A stretch of 64,000 nucleotides of DNA from Maylandia zebra (lineage: Eukaryota > Chordata > Actinopteri > Cichliformes > Cichlidae). A model generated the notes under the pieces. It ran no database searches, was not told where the DNA came from, and worked only from the letters and a program-made list of their open reading frames with translations. Location of the stretch: assembly GCF_041146795.1 (NCBI RefSeq), contig NC_135182.1, positions 62,501 to 126,500 on the forward strand. The letters run 5' to 3'. The position numbers were made by a program, and so were the translations under genes. Below, in pieces: positions 20,223-29,520 of this stretch; position 1 is the stretch's first letter; the number at the start of each line of letters is the position of its first letter.

Positions 20223-22287
20223 GACAGGGACTGCTACAGAGAGGCCAAGTACAGGTTCACTAAAGAAGTGGACATTGCCAAACATCAGCACTCTGAGAAG
20301 ATGCAGCAGCAGATCTCAGAGAATGACTCGGCCTCTGTGTGGAAAGGTTTTAGGAATATTACAAACTACAAGCCTAAAACCCCCCACTCCACTGATGACT
20401 TGCTCTTAGCCAACACCCTTAACAACTTCTACTGCCGTTTTGACGAGCCATCAGGCAGCCTTCACACCTCCAACGACCCCAACAATAGAGGCACTTTGGA
20501 CACTCATTCCCCCACCTCTCCCCCCTCCATAGAGCCATCACCACCTTCAAACTGTTCACCTGCAACACCCGCCCCCTCACCCCACACAAAAGAGGATTTC
20601 ACACCACCTCCTCCGACCACAACTCTTCATATTCATGAAGCAGATGTGAGGAAGCAGTTTAGGAGTCTGAATGCTCGGAAAGCTCCCGGCCCAGATGGTG
20701 TGTCTCCTGCCACCCTCAGACACTGTGCAAACGAGCTGGCCCCAGTGTTTTCTGGCATCTTCAACTCCTCACTGCAGGCATGTCATGTGCCTGCCTGCTT
20801 CAAGTCCTCTACCATAATCCCTGTCCCCAAGAAACCTAGGATCACTGGACTAAATGACTACAGACCCGTGGCTCTGACATCTGTGGTCATGAAGTCATTT
20901 GAGCGCCTAGTTCTCTCCCATCTCAAGACCCTCACGGCCCCCCTCCTGGACCCCCTGCAGTTTGCATATAGAGCCAACAGGTCTGTAGACGACGCCATCA
21001 ACATGGCCCTACACTTCATCCTGCAGCATCTGGACTCCCCAGGAACCTACGCCAGGATCCTGTTTGTGGACTTCAGCTCTGCCTTCAACACCATCCTTCC
21101 AGACCATCTCCGAGGCAAGCTTTCCCAGATGAATGTGCCTGATCCCATCTGCCGGTGGATCACTGACTTCCTGACGGACAGGAAGCAGCACGTGAGGCTG
21201 GGAAAGAATGTCTCGGACTCCCGGACCATCAGCACCGGCTCCCCTCAGGGCTGTGTTCTTTCTCCTCTGCTCTTCTCCCTGTACACCAACTGCTGCACCT
21301 CCACCCACCAGTCTGTCAAGCTAATCAAGTTCGCAGACGACACCACCGTCATTGGGCTCATCTCGGACGGGGACGAGTCTGCCTACAGGAGAGAGGTTGA
21401 ACGTCTGGTGTCTTGGTGCAGCCACAACAACCTGGTGCTAATTGCCCAGAAGACAGTGGAGATTATTGTGGACTTCAGGAAGCACACAGCCCCACTCCCC
21501 CCCATCATCCTGACTGACACCCCCATCACCTCTGTGGACTCATTCCGCTTCCTGGGTACCACCATCACCCAGGACCTGAAGTGGGAGCCCACCATCACCT
21601 CCGTCATCAAGAAAGCCCAGCAGAGGATGTACTTCCTGAGGCAGCTGAAGAAATTCAACCTGCCAACACGGACGATGATGCAATTCTACACTGCAATCAT
21701 CGAGTCCATCCTCACCTCCTCCATCACCGTGTGGTACGCTGGAGCCACTATCAGGGACAAACAGAGACTGCAGCGTGTTGTGGGCTCTGCTGAGAAGGTG
21801 ATTGGCTGCAGACTCCCATCTCTGCAGGACCTGTACACCTCCAGGACACTGCGGCGTGCAGCCCGGATCTCAGCTGACCCTTCTCACCCTGGACACAGTC
21901 TGTTTGACCTGCTCCCCTCAGGCAGGAGGCTCCGGTCCATTCGCACCAGAACCTCTCGCCACAAGAACAGTTTCTTCCCCTCTGCTGTTGGACACATGAA
22001 CAATAACCACATGATTGTCCCCGCCACTAACACATGACCCTACGCTGTGTCACTGCATCATTTCATGTTTGGCACTGATCACCACCTGCACTCATGTATA
22101 TATCTTTCTACGTAGCACTCTTAATTCTTATTCTCATGTATATATCTCATGTATATCTCATGCACATATCTTTCTTTCTACATAGCACTCTAATTCTTAT
22201 TGTCTGCACTGAAGCACCGCAGCAATTTCCTAATGTTGTAAACCTCAACATCTGGCAATAAACCCATTCTGATTCTGATTCTGATTC
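20223..22287 (+). mobile_element. Rex1/Babar-type LINE, 5' truncated
   Basis: Contains the RT domain only and ends with a 3' UTR closing in gattct/gattctgatt tandem repeats (22,262-22,287). The endonuclease and 5' end are missing, as usual for incomplete target-primed reverse transcription. It is younger than its host transposon. Confidence 0.85.
20226..22037 (+). CDS. Reverse transcriptase of truncated Rex1-type LINE
   Basis: An open frame runs from the truncation point to TGA at 22,035-22,037. Ordered RT blocks: ARKAPGPDGVSPATLRHC, IIPVPKKPRITGLNDYRPVA, LDPLQFAYRANRSVDDAI, ILFVDFSSAFNTI (first catalytic Asp), STGSPQGCVLSPLLFSLY, KFADDTTVIGLI (catalytic FADD), then thumb residues through SVDSFRFLGTTIT and a C-terminal RRAARISADPSHPGH segment shared with other fish Rex1-like ORFs. 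There is no internal stop. It lacks its own promoter and the endonuclease domain. Confidence 0.85.
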   Translation, partial: RDCYREAKYRFTKEVDIAKHQHSEKMQQQISENDSASVWKGFRNITNYKPKTPHSTDDLLLANTLNNFYCRFDEPSGSLHTSNDPNNRGTLDTHSPTSPPSIEPSPPSNCSPATPAPSPHTKEDFTPPPPTTTLHIHEADVRKQFRSLNARKAPGPDGVSPATLRHCANELAPVFSGIFNSSLQACHVPACFKSSTIIPVPKKPRITGLNDYRPVALTSVVMKSFERLVLSHLKTLTAPLLDPLQFAYRANRSVDDAINMALHFILQHLDSPGTYARILFVDFSSAFNTILPDHLRGKLSQMNVPDPICRWITDFLTDRKQHVRLGKNVSDSRTISTGSPQGCVLSPLLFSLYTNCCTSTHQSVKLIKFADDTTVIGLISDGDESAYRREVERLVSWCSHNNLVLIAQKTVEIIVDFRKHTAPLPPIILTDTPITSVDSFRFLGTTITQDLKWEPTITSVIKKAQQRMYFLRQLKKFNLPTRTMMQFYTAIIESILTSSITVWYAGATIRDKQRLQRVVGSAEKVIGCRLPSLQDLYTSRTLRRAARISADPSHPGHSLFDLLPSGRRLRSIRTRTSRHKNSFFPSAVGHMNNNHMIVPATNT

Positions 22288-22371
22288 TGATTCTAAACTT
22301 TTCACGTTATAACGTGATACATTTGTATTTTTCTTTTGCCTGGGTGGCAGCTCTACGCTTCCGTAGATTCT

Positions 22372-23650
22372 AACTTTAAATATTTACTGTTTTTATAATA
22401 AATGTTCCTGATTGATCATTTGATTAATGTTCAGATTTATCTTTAAGTCTGCTTTTACTTCTTGCTGCTTTGCTTCACTGATAATGACTTCTTTGAGTTT
22501 TGTATATGAAATCATTTCTCAGGGTTGGTTAGTTCAAACACTTTTTTGACTGCGATTCTTTGTCAAACTCTTTGATGAGCAGTTTAGTGACAGGATGATT
22601 ACCGACCAGCACGATAGGAAGTTAACACTCTGCACCTCGATAATCACTGTGATGCAAATGTCCACCAACTCTGATTAATTTCAAATCTGCATCAGAGTCA
22701 GGGACTAGTTTAACAAGTATACTTGAGAGGGGTAGTGGTTAACCAGACTGGAGCAGTCTTGGATTCTTTGTAAATCCACACAACTTCTTGTTCAAACAAC
22801 TTTCAATCTGCAAGAGTCTGATTATATCCATTGAAGAAAAGTTGTAAAGTGCTCCGCAAAAGAACTTGTTATGGGGGTGTCCAAATTCATAGGCTGAGGA
22901 CGCATTACTAGGCTGATTACGTCACAGCGACGCGACAAAGGCTGTCCAAATTCGTAGACTCCTCCCAATGCGACCGACAAATGCGTCCTCCTTTTCCCCG
23001 AATTTGAAGGATGGGTCGGGTGTGTCCTTCGTGGCCCACCATATCCCAGAATTCATATCGCAGTCCAGCCAATTCCAGTTTCCAACAATGGTGGCAGCTA
23101 CTTAGTTTTAATATTACTCTTTTTACTCTTTCTGCGTCACAAAATAAACTTTTTAGATATTTTCAGGTGAGAATGTAGCTGTGCAAATGTCAAATATCTG
23201 CTCTGTTTATCAAGACATCACATATTTGCAAAAGTGCTCTGACTTTTTCGGAGACGTCTGTTACCCACCAGCTCGATAGCTGTGTCCGGTGTTGCAGGGA
23301 GTTATGAAGTCAGGAAGGCTGTACTGTTTTACGAGTACTCTCTATATCAGGCATATGGCGGGGGAGTGCTTAGCACTTAACCTAGCTCAGCTTTCTCACA
23401 GTGACACAAGGGCAATTTCTTGTTGCTTTAGCTGATTTTATGCTAGCCACTGCTAACTGCTACTCTTTGGTTCTTCTGGTAGGTGAGCGTACTGCTTGTC
23501 CACTGGCGTAACTCAAACCTTTCTAAAAGAAGTTAGATTTTATTTCATTTACACTGTGCCAAATCAAAACAACAGTTGCTTTAAGGCTCTTTATATTGTA
23601 AGTTAATGACCTTAGAATATCACATAAAGATTATACAAATAATACAGAGA
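22372..23650. other. No gene recognised
   Basis: Intergenic-looking. 22,870-23,050 is a CpG-containing stretch beginning ggggtgtccaaattcatagg, which looks like the end of a DNA transposon, but I could not find its inverted partner. The rest holds nothing I recognise. Confidence 0.4.
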
Positions 23651-23679
23651 AAATCCCAACAATCAGACAAACGCTTTAT

Positions 23680-23890
23680 GAGCAAGCACTTTTGTGAAAG
23701 TGGGAAAAACTCCCTTTTAACAGAAAGAAACCTCTGACAGAACCAGGCTCAGGAAGGGGCGGGGCCATCTGCTGTGATTGGTTGGGGTGAGAGAAGGAAG
23801 ACAGGATACAGACATGCTGTGGAAGAATTCACTGTGAACTGAACATCTTTTTGTTTTTAATTGTCACTGATAGATGTCACTCTGATATCT
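23680..23890 (-). repeat. L2-type 3' UTR repeat, reversed copy
   Basis: Complement of the repeat at 33,985-34,200 (gaaaaactcccttttaacag, ggggcggggccatctgctgtg, ttcacagtgaactg). The two copies are inverted relative to one another about 10 kb apart and flank the chromodomain Gypsy element. Confidence 0.7.
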
Positions 23891-24169
23891 ATGAACATAT
23901 TTATACACGATATTCAACACACAAATCTCATATTTTTAAGTCTCATTTGATTGATCTACTGCTCACTAGAGCCTCATCAGAACTGCTCTGAGTAGAAGGG
24001 TGACTGCCAAGAAGACTGTGGTGTGAATGAGACATGGTGGGTCCAGAGGTCATAATTTTGGGTCATCTTTATTTATTTTGGCTGCAGCTCTCGTCTCTCA
24101 GCTGCACATCACACCACAAAAACTCCCAACAAACCCCAATGTTTTAACTCTGCAGGCGTGATTGCGAAT

Positions 24170-24330
24170 GCCGGGCAGTCATGGATCAGCCTCCACAGAG
24201 CCCAGCCCTCAGCATTACTGAAGCACTATGGGATCATCTAAAGGCAGAAACATACAAACAGCTCTGAATGTCCTTCAAGAAGCCTGGACAACTTTTCCTA
24301 AAGAGTTTGGACAGTGCTGAAGAATAAAGG
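24170..24330 (+). pseudogene. Tc1-type transposase C-terminal fragment
   Basis: The plus strand decodes to MDQPPQSPALSITEALWDHL followed by a stop-containing KAETYKQL and FKKPGQLFLKSL, matching the DWPxQSPDLNxIExxWDxL end of Tc1 transposases, which includes the last catalytic residue. Degenerate. Confidence 0.65.
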
Positions 24331-24631
24331 TGCTCAAACCATATAATAACTTTGAAGCTTATTAGCACTGTACAGACTCTATTTTTGCCTTATGGACAGT
24401 AAACCACTGGTCGACCATCTTGTTTTTTGTTTCCTATTTTACTTCTTCAATGTGTTTAACTCTGGATACTGTAGCTCCTGTGAAAACTAAGGCCTCAAAC
24501 CAGAAGTACTTGACTCTGTGGTATAATTCTCAAGCACGTAGCCTAAAGCAGAGAACACACATCAATTAGTTAAACTGCAGGAATGTCTTAAAGACCTGGT
24601 TTACTGAAATTTGTTAAAAACAGACTGTAGA

Positions 24632-25119
24632 TGTCATGGTCTCCGTGCCTGCCCGGTCGGCCCCACAAGGCTACAATTGCTGTTTCTGTTCTCTCCCTCT
24701 CTGCCTGGGCGGAGCTCACTGTGGGCTCCTGCCCTTGGCCCACACACACACCTAACAACACTCACCCATCATCACCGGGAGCACTATTTGAGGCTGGAAC
24801 ACAGATCCTCTCGTCGCTGGATGATTGTACCCCTAACGTTAGTGTTCTCACAGCTCTTGTGCTTCATATTCGTGATTTGTGATTAGTTGGTGACCTGCCT
24901 TCTCGTCTGCCTCAGATCTCCCCCCCCCGGGACCTGCGACCTCCCTGCTGCGGGAACGTGTGTGAGTGTGAGCGAAGAAGATGTGAGCGAGTTACCCTGT
25001 GATTCCCCCGGAGTTTTGGATCCCTTCACTGTACATATATTGCACTGGCACTGTAAATAAACTACACCTTGGAGATACCTTATCGCTCTGCGTTTGAATC
25101 CCTGTACCAGATCATGACA
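24632..25119 (+). mobile_element. 5' LTR of chromodomain Ty3/Gypsy element
   Basis: 488 bp, starts TGTCATGGTC and ends ATCATGACA, an inverted TGTCATG/CATGACA terminus. AATAAA near 25,056. The first 250 bp recur at 32,861 with two substitutions noticed. Confidence 0.9.
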
Positions 25120-25138
25120 GAATCATCCAGCCACGGAA

Positions 25139-25494
25139 ATGGATTCAGCAGATCCAGCGGTCTCGACTCCCACCCTCGCCACTTTGGCCGCGATGCTGGC
25201 ACGCCACGGGCAGATGTTCATTCACCTTCGAGCAGAGCTCGCGAACCTCACACAGGCTGTGGCCCGGCTAAACCGCTACCGGCCGCTCCACTGGTCGCCG
25301 CTCCTCCGTCGGAGGCACCAGCTCCAGCAGTAAGTGTCGCGCCACCTGCTCCCTCACCTGTTCACGTTGACAGATTCCTCCCCACTCCCAGGGCTTTCAC
25401 GGGAGAGATTGATAAATGTGCTGGTTTCCTCACTCAGTGTGCCCTTCAGTTTCGCCAGCAACTGCAAGCCTTTTCTACTGATGGTGCGAAAATA
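25139..25494 (+). pseudogene. Gypsy gag, 5' part (frameshifted)
   Basis: Starts ATG at 25,139 (MDSADPAVSTPTLATLAAML..., a coiled-coil-like start typical of fish sushi gags). Around 25,270-25,330 the meaningful frame shifts to one reading AAPSEAP-type proline/alanine linker, then DRFLPTPRAFTGEIDKCAGF and LTQCALQFRQQLQAF, the start of the capsid-like domain. It is broken at DGAK by the LINE inserted at 25,495. Confidence 0.75.
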
Positions 25495-28400
25495 AGATAA
25501 GATAAGATAAGATAACCTTTATTAGTCCCACACGTGGGAAATTTGTTTTGTCACAGCAGGAAGTGGACAGTGCAAAAGTTATGAGGCAAAAATTAGAATA
25601 CAATAAGAATAAATACAGTACACAACTGTACAGAATAGAATAAAATAAAATACTATATACAGTAGAATAAAATAAAATAAATATACAATAAGATAAAAAT
25701 AGAATACAAATACAAATACTATATACAACTGAGTAAAAATACAGCGATGACAGAAAGGATTATTGCACTTAGTATTATTGCATATGTATGGATGTGTGTG
25801 CTTGATCAGTTAAAGTCTTTATTATGGAGTCTGACAGCAGTGGGGAGGAAAGACCTGCGAAATCTCTCCGTCCCACACCGTGGGTGCCGCAGTCTCCCAC
25901 TGAAGGAGCTGCTCAGTGCTGTCACGGTCTGCTGCATGGGGTGGGAGATGTTGTCCATCAGGGATGACAGCTTAGCCGCCGTTCTCCTGTCACTCACCAC
26001 CTCCACTGGGTCCAGAGGGCATCCTAGAACAGAGCTGGCCCTTCGGATCACCCTGTTCAGTCTCTTCCTGTCCCCAGCAGAGATGCTGCCGCCCCAGCAG
26101 ACCACGCCATAAAAGATAGCAGAAGCCACAACAGAGTCATAGAATTTCTTCAGGAGTGGGCCCTCCACTCCAAACGACCTGAGTCTCCGCAGCAGGTACA
26201 GCCTGCTCTGCCCTTTCCTGTAGAGGGCGTCTGAGTTATGAGTCCAGTCCAGTCTATTGTTCAGATGAACACCAAGGTACCTGTAGCTGTCCACAGCCTC
26301 AATGTCCATACCTTGGATGTTCAGTGGTTGCAGTGGAGGATGCTTGTGCCTGCGGAAGTCTACCACCAGTTCCTTGGTTTTACTGGCGTTGATCTGGAGG
26401 TAGTTCAGCTGGCACCAGTCCACAAAGTCTTGGGTCAGACCTCTGTACTCCTTGTCGTCCCCATCAGTGATGAGGCCGACTATTGCAGAGTCATCAGAGA
26501 ACTTCTGCAGGAAGCACTGGGTGGAATTGTGGGAGAAGTCTGCAGTGTAGATGGTGAAGAGGAACGGAGCCAGAACCGTTCCCTGTGGGGCCCCCGTACT
26601 GCAGACGACCCTGTCCGACACACAGCCCTGAGTCCTCACATACTGTGGTCGGTCAGTGAGGTAGTCCAGGATCCAGGTAGTGAGGTGATGGTCCACTCCA
26701 GAGTTCACCAGCTTGTCCTTTAGAACCGAGGGAAGAATGGTGTTGAAGGCACTGGAGAAATCAAAGAACATGATTCTCACAGTGCTTCCAGCGGTCTCCA
26801 GGTGAGCGAGGGAACGATGTAGGAGGTGAATGACGGCATCATCCGCTCCAATGCCAGGCTGGTAGGCAAACTGAAGTGGGTCCAGTGATGAGCTTATTAG
26901 GCGCCGAAGCTGAGCCAGGACCAACCGCTCCAGGGTCTTCATCAGGTGGGATGTCAGAGCCACCGGCCTGTAGCTGTTGAGGTCCTTGGGGCGTGAAGTC
27001 TTTGGCACTGGTACAACACAGGAGGTTTTCCAGAGCTGTGGGACTCTTCCCAACCTCAGGCTCAGGTTGAAGAGGTGCTCCATCACCCCACACAGTTGGT
27101 CCGCGCAGGACCTGACAACCCTCGAGCTGATGCCATCTGGACCCGCTGCCTTCTTGCCATTAATCCTCCTCAGTTCCCTCCTAACCTGGGTGGTTGAGAG
27201 AGACAGGCTGGAGCCTTGTGTTGAGTGTGTATTGGATGCTGTTGTTGGGGGTGGGGGGGAGTGAGCAGGGTGAATAGAGGAGGTGTGAAGTGTCTGAGGT
27301 GGAACAGCAGCAGTGGGGGTGGGTGAGTCTGCAGCCGATGTTGCAGACTGCCTCATGGCTGAGTCAAATCTGTTGAAGAAATGATTCAGTTCATTTGCCC
27401 ATCTCACATCCCTCCCAGGCAGAGAGTTCTGCTGTTTGTGGCCCGAGATGGTTCTGAGGCCTCTCCAGACTTCACCAACGTTGTTTTGTTGAAGCTGGTT
27501 CTCCATCTTCTGCCTGTAGCTCTCCTTCCCATTCCTTATCAGTCCCCTCAGCTCTCTCTGCACCCTTTTCAACTCCTCTTTGTCTCTGGATTTGAAGGCC
27601 CTCCTCTTCTGCTTGAGGACGGTTTTAATTTCTGGGGTAATCCAAGGTTTGTTGTTGGAGAAACACCGTACAGTCCTGGTAGGTACAGTGTTATCCACAC
27701 AGAAGTTTATATAGTCAGTAATGCATGTAGTAAGGCTGTCGATGTCCTCACCGTGGTCATCACAAATCACCTCCCACACAGTCGACTCAAAACAATCCTT
27801 AAGAGCCTCCTCGCTCTCCTCTGACCATCTCTGTACTGTGCGGGTGGCTGGTGGCTCCCTGCGCACTAAGGGCTCATACACAGGGACAAGGTGCACCAGG
27901 TTATGATCAGATCTGCCCAGGGGAGGGAGAGGTGATGAACTGTATGCCTCTTCTGCATTGGCATACAGTAAGTCCAGTGTTTTATTGACTCTGGTTGGGC
28001 AGGTCACATACTGGGTGAAGGTGGGCAGTGTGGAGTCCAGTGAGGCATGATTGAAGTCCCCTGATATTATGAGAAGGGCTCTCGGTGATTGTGTTTGCAG
28101 TCTGCTGACCACAGAGTGGAGAGAGTCACAGGCTGCATCCGCGTTGGCCGAGGGGGGGACATACGCTGTTATCGTGATAACATGCGAGAACTCCCGGGGC
28201 AGGTAGTACGGACGCATGCTAACGGCTAACAGCTCAATGTCTCTGCTGCAGAGTTGCTCTTTTACAGTGATGTGCCCAGGGTTACACCATCTGTTGTTCA
28301 CAAAAACTGCCAGTCCCCCTCCTTTCCTCTTACCGCTGTCTCTGGTCCTGTCCGCTCGCAGCAGCTGGAATCCCGGTAGTGTCACACTTGTGTCCGGAGT

Positions 28401-28908
28401 TAGCGATGTTAGCCACAACTCCGTTAGCATCATGATGCTACATTGCCGGTACTCCCTCTGTGACCAGGTTAGCGACATGAGCTCATCCATCTTATTGGGC
28501 AAAGATCTTACGTTTCCAATAATTACAGAAGGAAGAGATGGTCGATAACGTCTCCTTCTCGGGCGACGGCGCTCCTTCCCAGCACGACACCCCCGTCTTT
28601 TCCTCCTCAGCTCGCTGGGAATATCGGGTCTGTCCGCCGGCAGTACCGCTGCAGGACTCAGCGCTAACAGCTGATCCTTACTGTAAACAAAGGATCTCTG
28701 CTCTGGGTCCCCAGACACGGGTGAAAAAAGTAGAAATAAACTGAGAAAAACGACCAGGACTAGCACAAAACGGTAGAACATGGTTGCAGAGTCTAATTAC
28801 TAATACGTTAGTTATAAAAAAAATTACGAGAAAAAAGATAAGAAAGAAAGAAACTCAGAATGAGCAGAGCTGCTGTAACAGGCTGCCGCACACGGGGGGC
28901 GCCGGAAG
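25495..28908 (-). mobile_element. Full-length Rex1-like LINE nested in gag
   Basis: Minus-strand element with a short 5' UTR (about 28,782-28,908), one long ORF and a 3' tail of TTATC repeats (plus-strand agataagataag at 25,495-25,515). The gag codons GCG AAA AT|C GCT are split by it, with aaaat at both ends as a probable short target duplication. Confidence 0.85.
25806..28781 (-). CDS. LINE polyprotein: AP endonuclease plus reverse transcriptase, intact
   Basis: 991 residues, uninterrupted, ATG at 28,781. The N-terminus has a hydrophobic stretch (residues 4-22, FVLVLVVFLSLFLLF) and an Arg-rich segment near 60-80. The endonuclease follows: IGNVRSLPNK, LTELWLTS (catalytic Glu), ISGDFNHASL (Asp/Asn) and LGRSDHNLV (Asp-His) before residue about 300. 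The RT blocks are KAAGPDGISSRVV, PVPKTSRPKDLNSYRPVALT, MFFDFSSAFNTILP, STGAPQGTVLAPFLF and KFSDDSAIVGL; the usual F/YADD is FSDD. The C-terminus has RRASSVLGCPLD and SHPMQQT blocks. No ORF1 precedes it. This looks like a coding-competent LINE. Confidence 0.9.
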   Translation of the reverse strand: MFYRFVLVLVVFLSLFLLFSPVSGDPEQRSFVYSKDQLLALSPAAVLPADRPDIPSELRRKRRGCRAGKERRRPRRRRYRPSLPSVIIGNVRSLPNKMDELMSLTWSQREYRQCSIMMLTELWLTSLTPDTSVTLPGFQLLRADRTRDSGKRKGGGLAVFVNNRWCNPGHITVKEQLCSRDIELLAVSMRPYYLPREFSHVITITAYVPPSANADAACDSLHSVVSRLQTQSPRALLIISGDFNHASLDSTLPTFTQYVTCPTRVNKTLDLLYANAEEAYSSSPLPPLGRSDHNLVHLVPVYEPLVRREPPATRTVQRWSEESEEALKDCFESTVWEVICDDHGEDIDSLTTCITDYINFCVDNTVPTRTVRCFSNNKPWITPEIKTVLKQKRRAFKSRDKEELKRVQRELRGLIRNGKESYRQKMENQLQQNNVGEVWRGLRTISGHKQQNSLPGRDVRWANELNHFFNRFDSAMRQSATSAADSPTPTAAVPPQTLHTSSIHPAHSPPPPTTASNTHSTQGSSLSLSTTQVRRELRRINGKKAAGPDGISSRVVRSCADQLCGVMEHLFNLSLRLGRVPQLWKTSCVVPVPKTSRPKDLNSYRPVALTSHLMKTLERLVLAQLRRLISSSLDPLQFAYQPGIGADDAVIHLLHRSLAHLETAGSTVRIMFFDFSSAFNTILPSVLKDKLVNSGVDHHLTTWILDYLTDRPQYVRTQGCVSDRVVCSTGAPQGTVLAPFLFTIYTADFSHNSTQCFLQKFSDDSAIVGLITDGDDKEYRGLTQDFVDWCQLNYLQINASKTKELVVDFRRHKHPPLQPLNIQGMDIEAVDSYRYLGVHLNNRLDWTHNSDALYRKGQSRLYLLRRLRSFGVEGPLLKKFYDSVVASAIFYGVVCWGGSISAGDRKRLNRVIRRASSVLGCPLDPVEVVSDRRTAAKLSSLMDNISHPMQQTVTALSSSFSGRLRHPRCGTERFRRSFLPTAVRLHNKDFN

Positions 28909-29520
28909 TAAAAAAAAAAAAATCGCTTATATCGTCCAGTTACTCCAGGACCGTGCTCTAACCTGGGCTCAAGCTGCGCTTCAGGCGGAGCCGGACATCA
29001 CCTTTTCTGACTTTCTTACTAAGTTTAAAGGTGTGTTTGACAGGAAAGCCACAACTGCCACCGCCGGCCAGCGCTTGCTTGCGCTTAAACAAGGTAAACG
29101 CAGCATGGCTGATTTTTCTATTGACTTTTCTACCTTGGCTGAACAGGCGAGATGGGGGGAAGAGGCCCTTAAAAGTGCATTGCTCACTAATATTAATGAG
29201 GAAATAAAGAATGAACTAATGCTCCGTGAACTGCCTTCCTCCCTGGATGTGCTTCTGGTTTTGTGTATGCGGGTGGACGATCAGGTGCGCGCACATCGGA
29301 GCGCACGCGCGCGTTCGGGGCATGCCCCGCTGGACTTTTGTGGGACCCCTACTGCAGCCCATGGGTCGTGTGACGCCGACACCGGGGATGGGGAAGAGCC
29401 CATGCAGCTTGGGCGGAGCGCCAGCGCCGTCTTGCCTCCGGTGAGTGCGTTTATTGCAGCCGTAAAGGCCACTCTGTCTCCTCCTGCCCAACGCTGGCAA
29501 AAGGGCGCGCTCACCAGTGA
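28909..29520 (+). pseudogene. Gypsy gag, 3' part with zinc knuckle in shifted frame
   Basis: Continues IAYIVQLLQDRALTWAQAAL through the capsid-like domain (FLTKFKGVFDRKATTATAGQ, LALKQGKRSMADFSIDFSTL, LLTNINEEIKNELMLRELP) to EEPMQLGRS. The zinc knuckle [14 protein letters not shown] lies at about 29,447-29,488 but one frame over, so a frameshift separates capsid from nucleocapsid. The knuckle frame ends at TGA 29,518-29,520, overlapping pol. Confidence 0.8.

Larger units (their letters stand above)
17773..22365 (+). mobile_element. IS3EU-like DNA transposon with 6 bp target duplication
   Basis: Flanked by gattct at 17,767-17,772 and 22,366-22,371. The ends are inverted: gaagcgtagagctgccaccc on the left and its complement ending at 22,361, continuing with ggcaaaagaaaaatacaa and the palindrome cacgttataacgtg. 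The right arm is interrupted by a LINE (20,223-22,287): the sequence cttgttagaacaataa before it and aaacttttcacg after it rejoin to the exact complement of the left arm. Without the LINE the element is about 2.5 kb with a two-exon transposase. The superfamily name rests on the IS3/rve-type catalytic core and the 6 bp duplication. Confidence 0.8.
20133..22365. repeat. Right inverted repeat of IS3EU-like element (split by LINE)
   Basis: 20,133-20,222 is the complement of about 17,840-17,935; 22,288-22,365 is the complement of 17,773-17,850. The LINE between them interrupts the arm at ...acaataa|aactttt. Confidence 0.85.

Noticed and set aside
26238..27906. Plus-strand ORFs of 100-160 codons over the LINE at 25,495-28,908
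   Set aside because: They are antisense shadows of the 991-residue endonuclease-RT frame.
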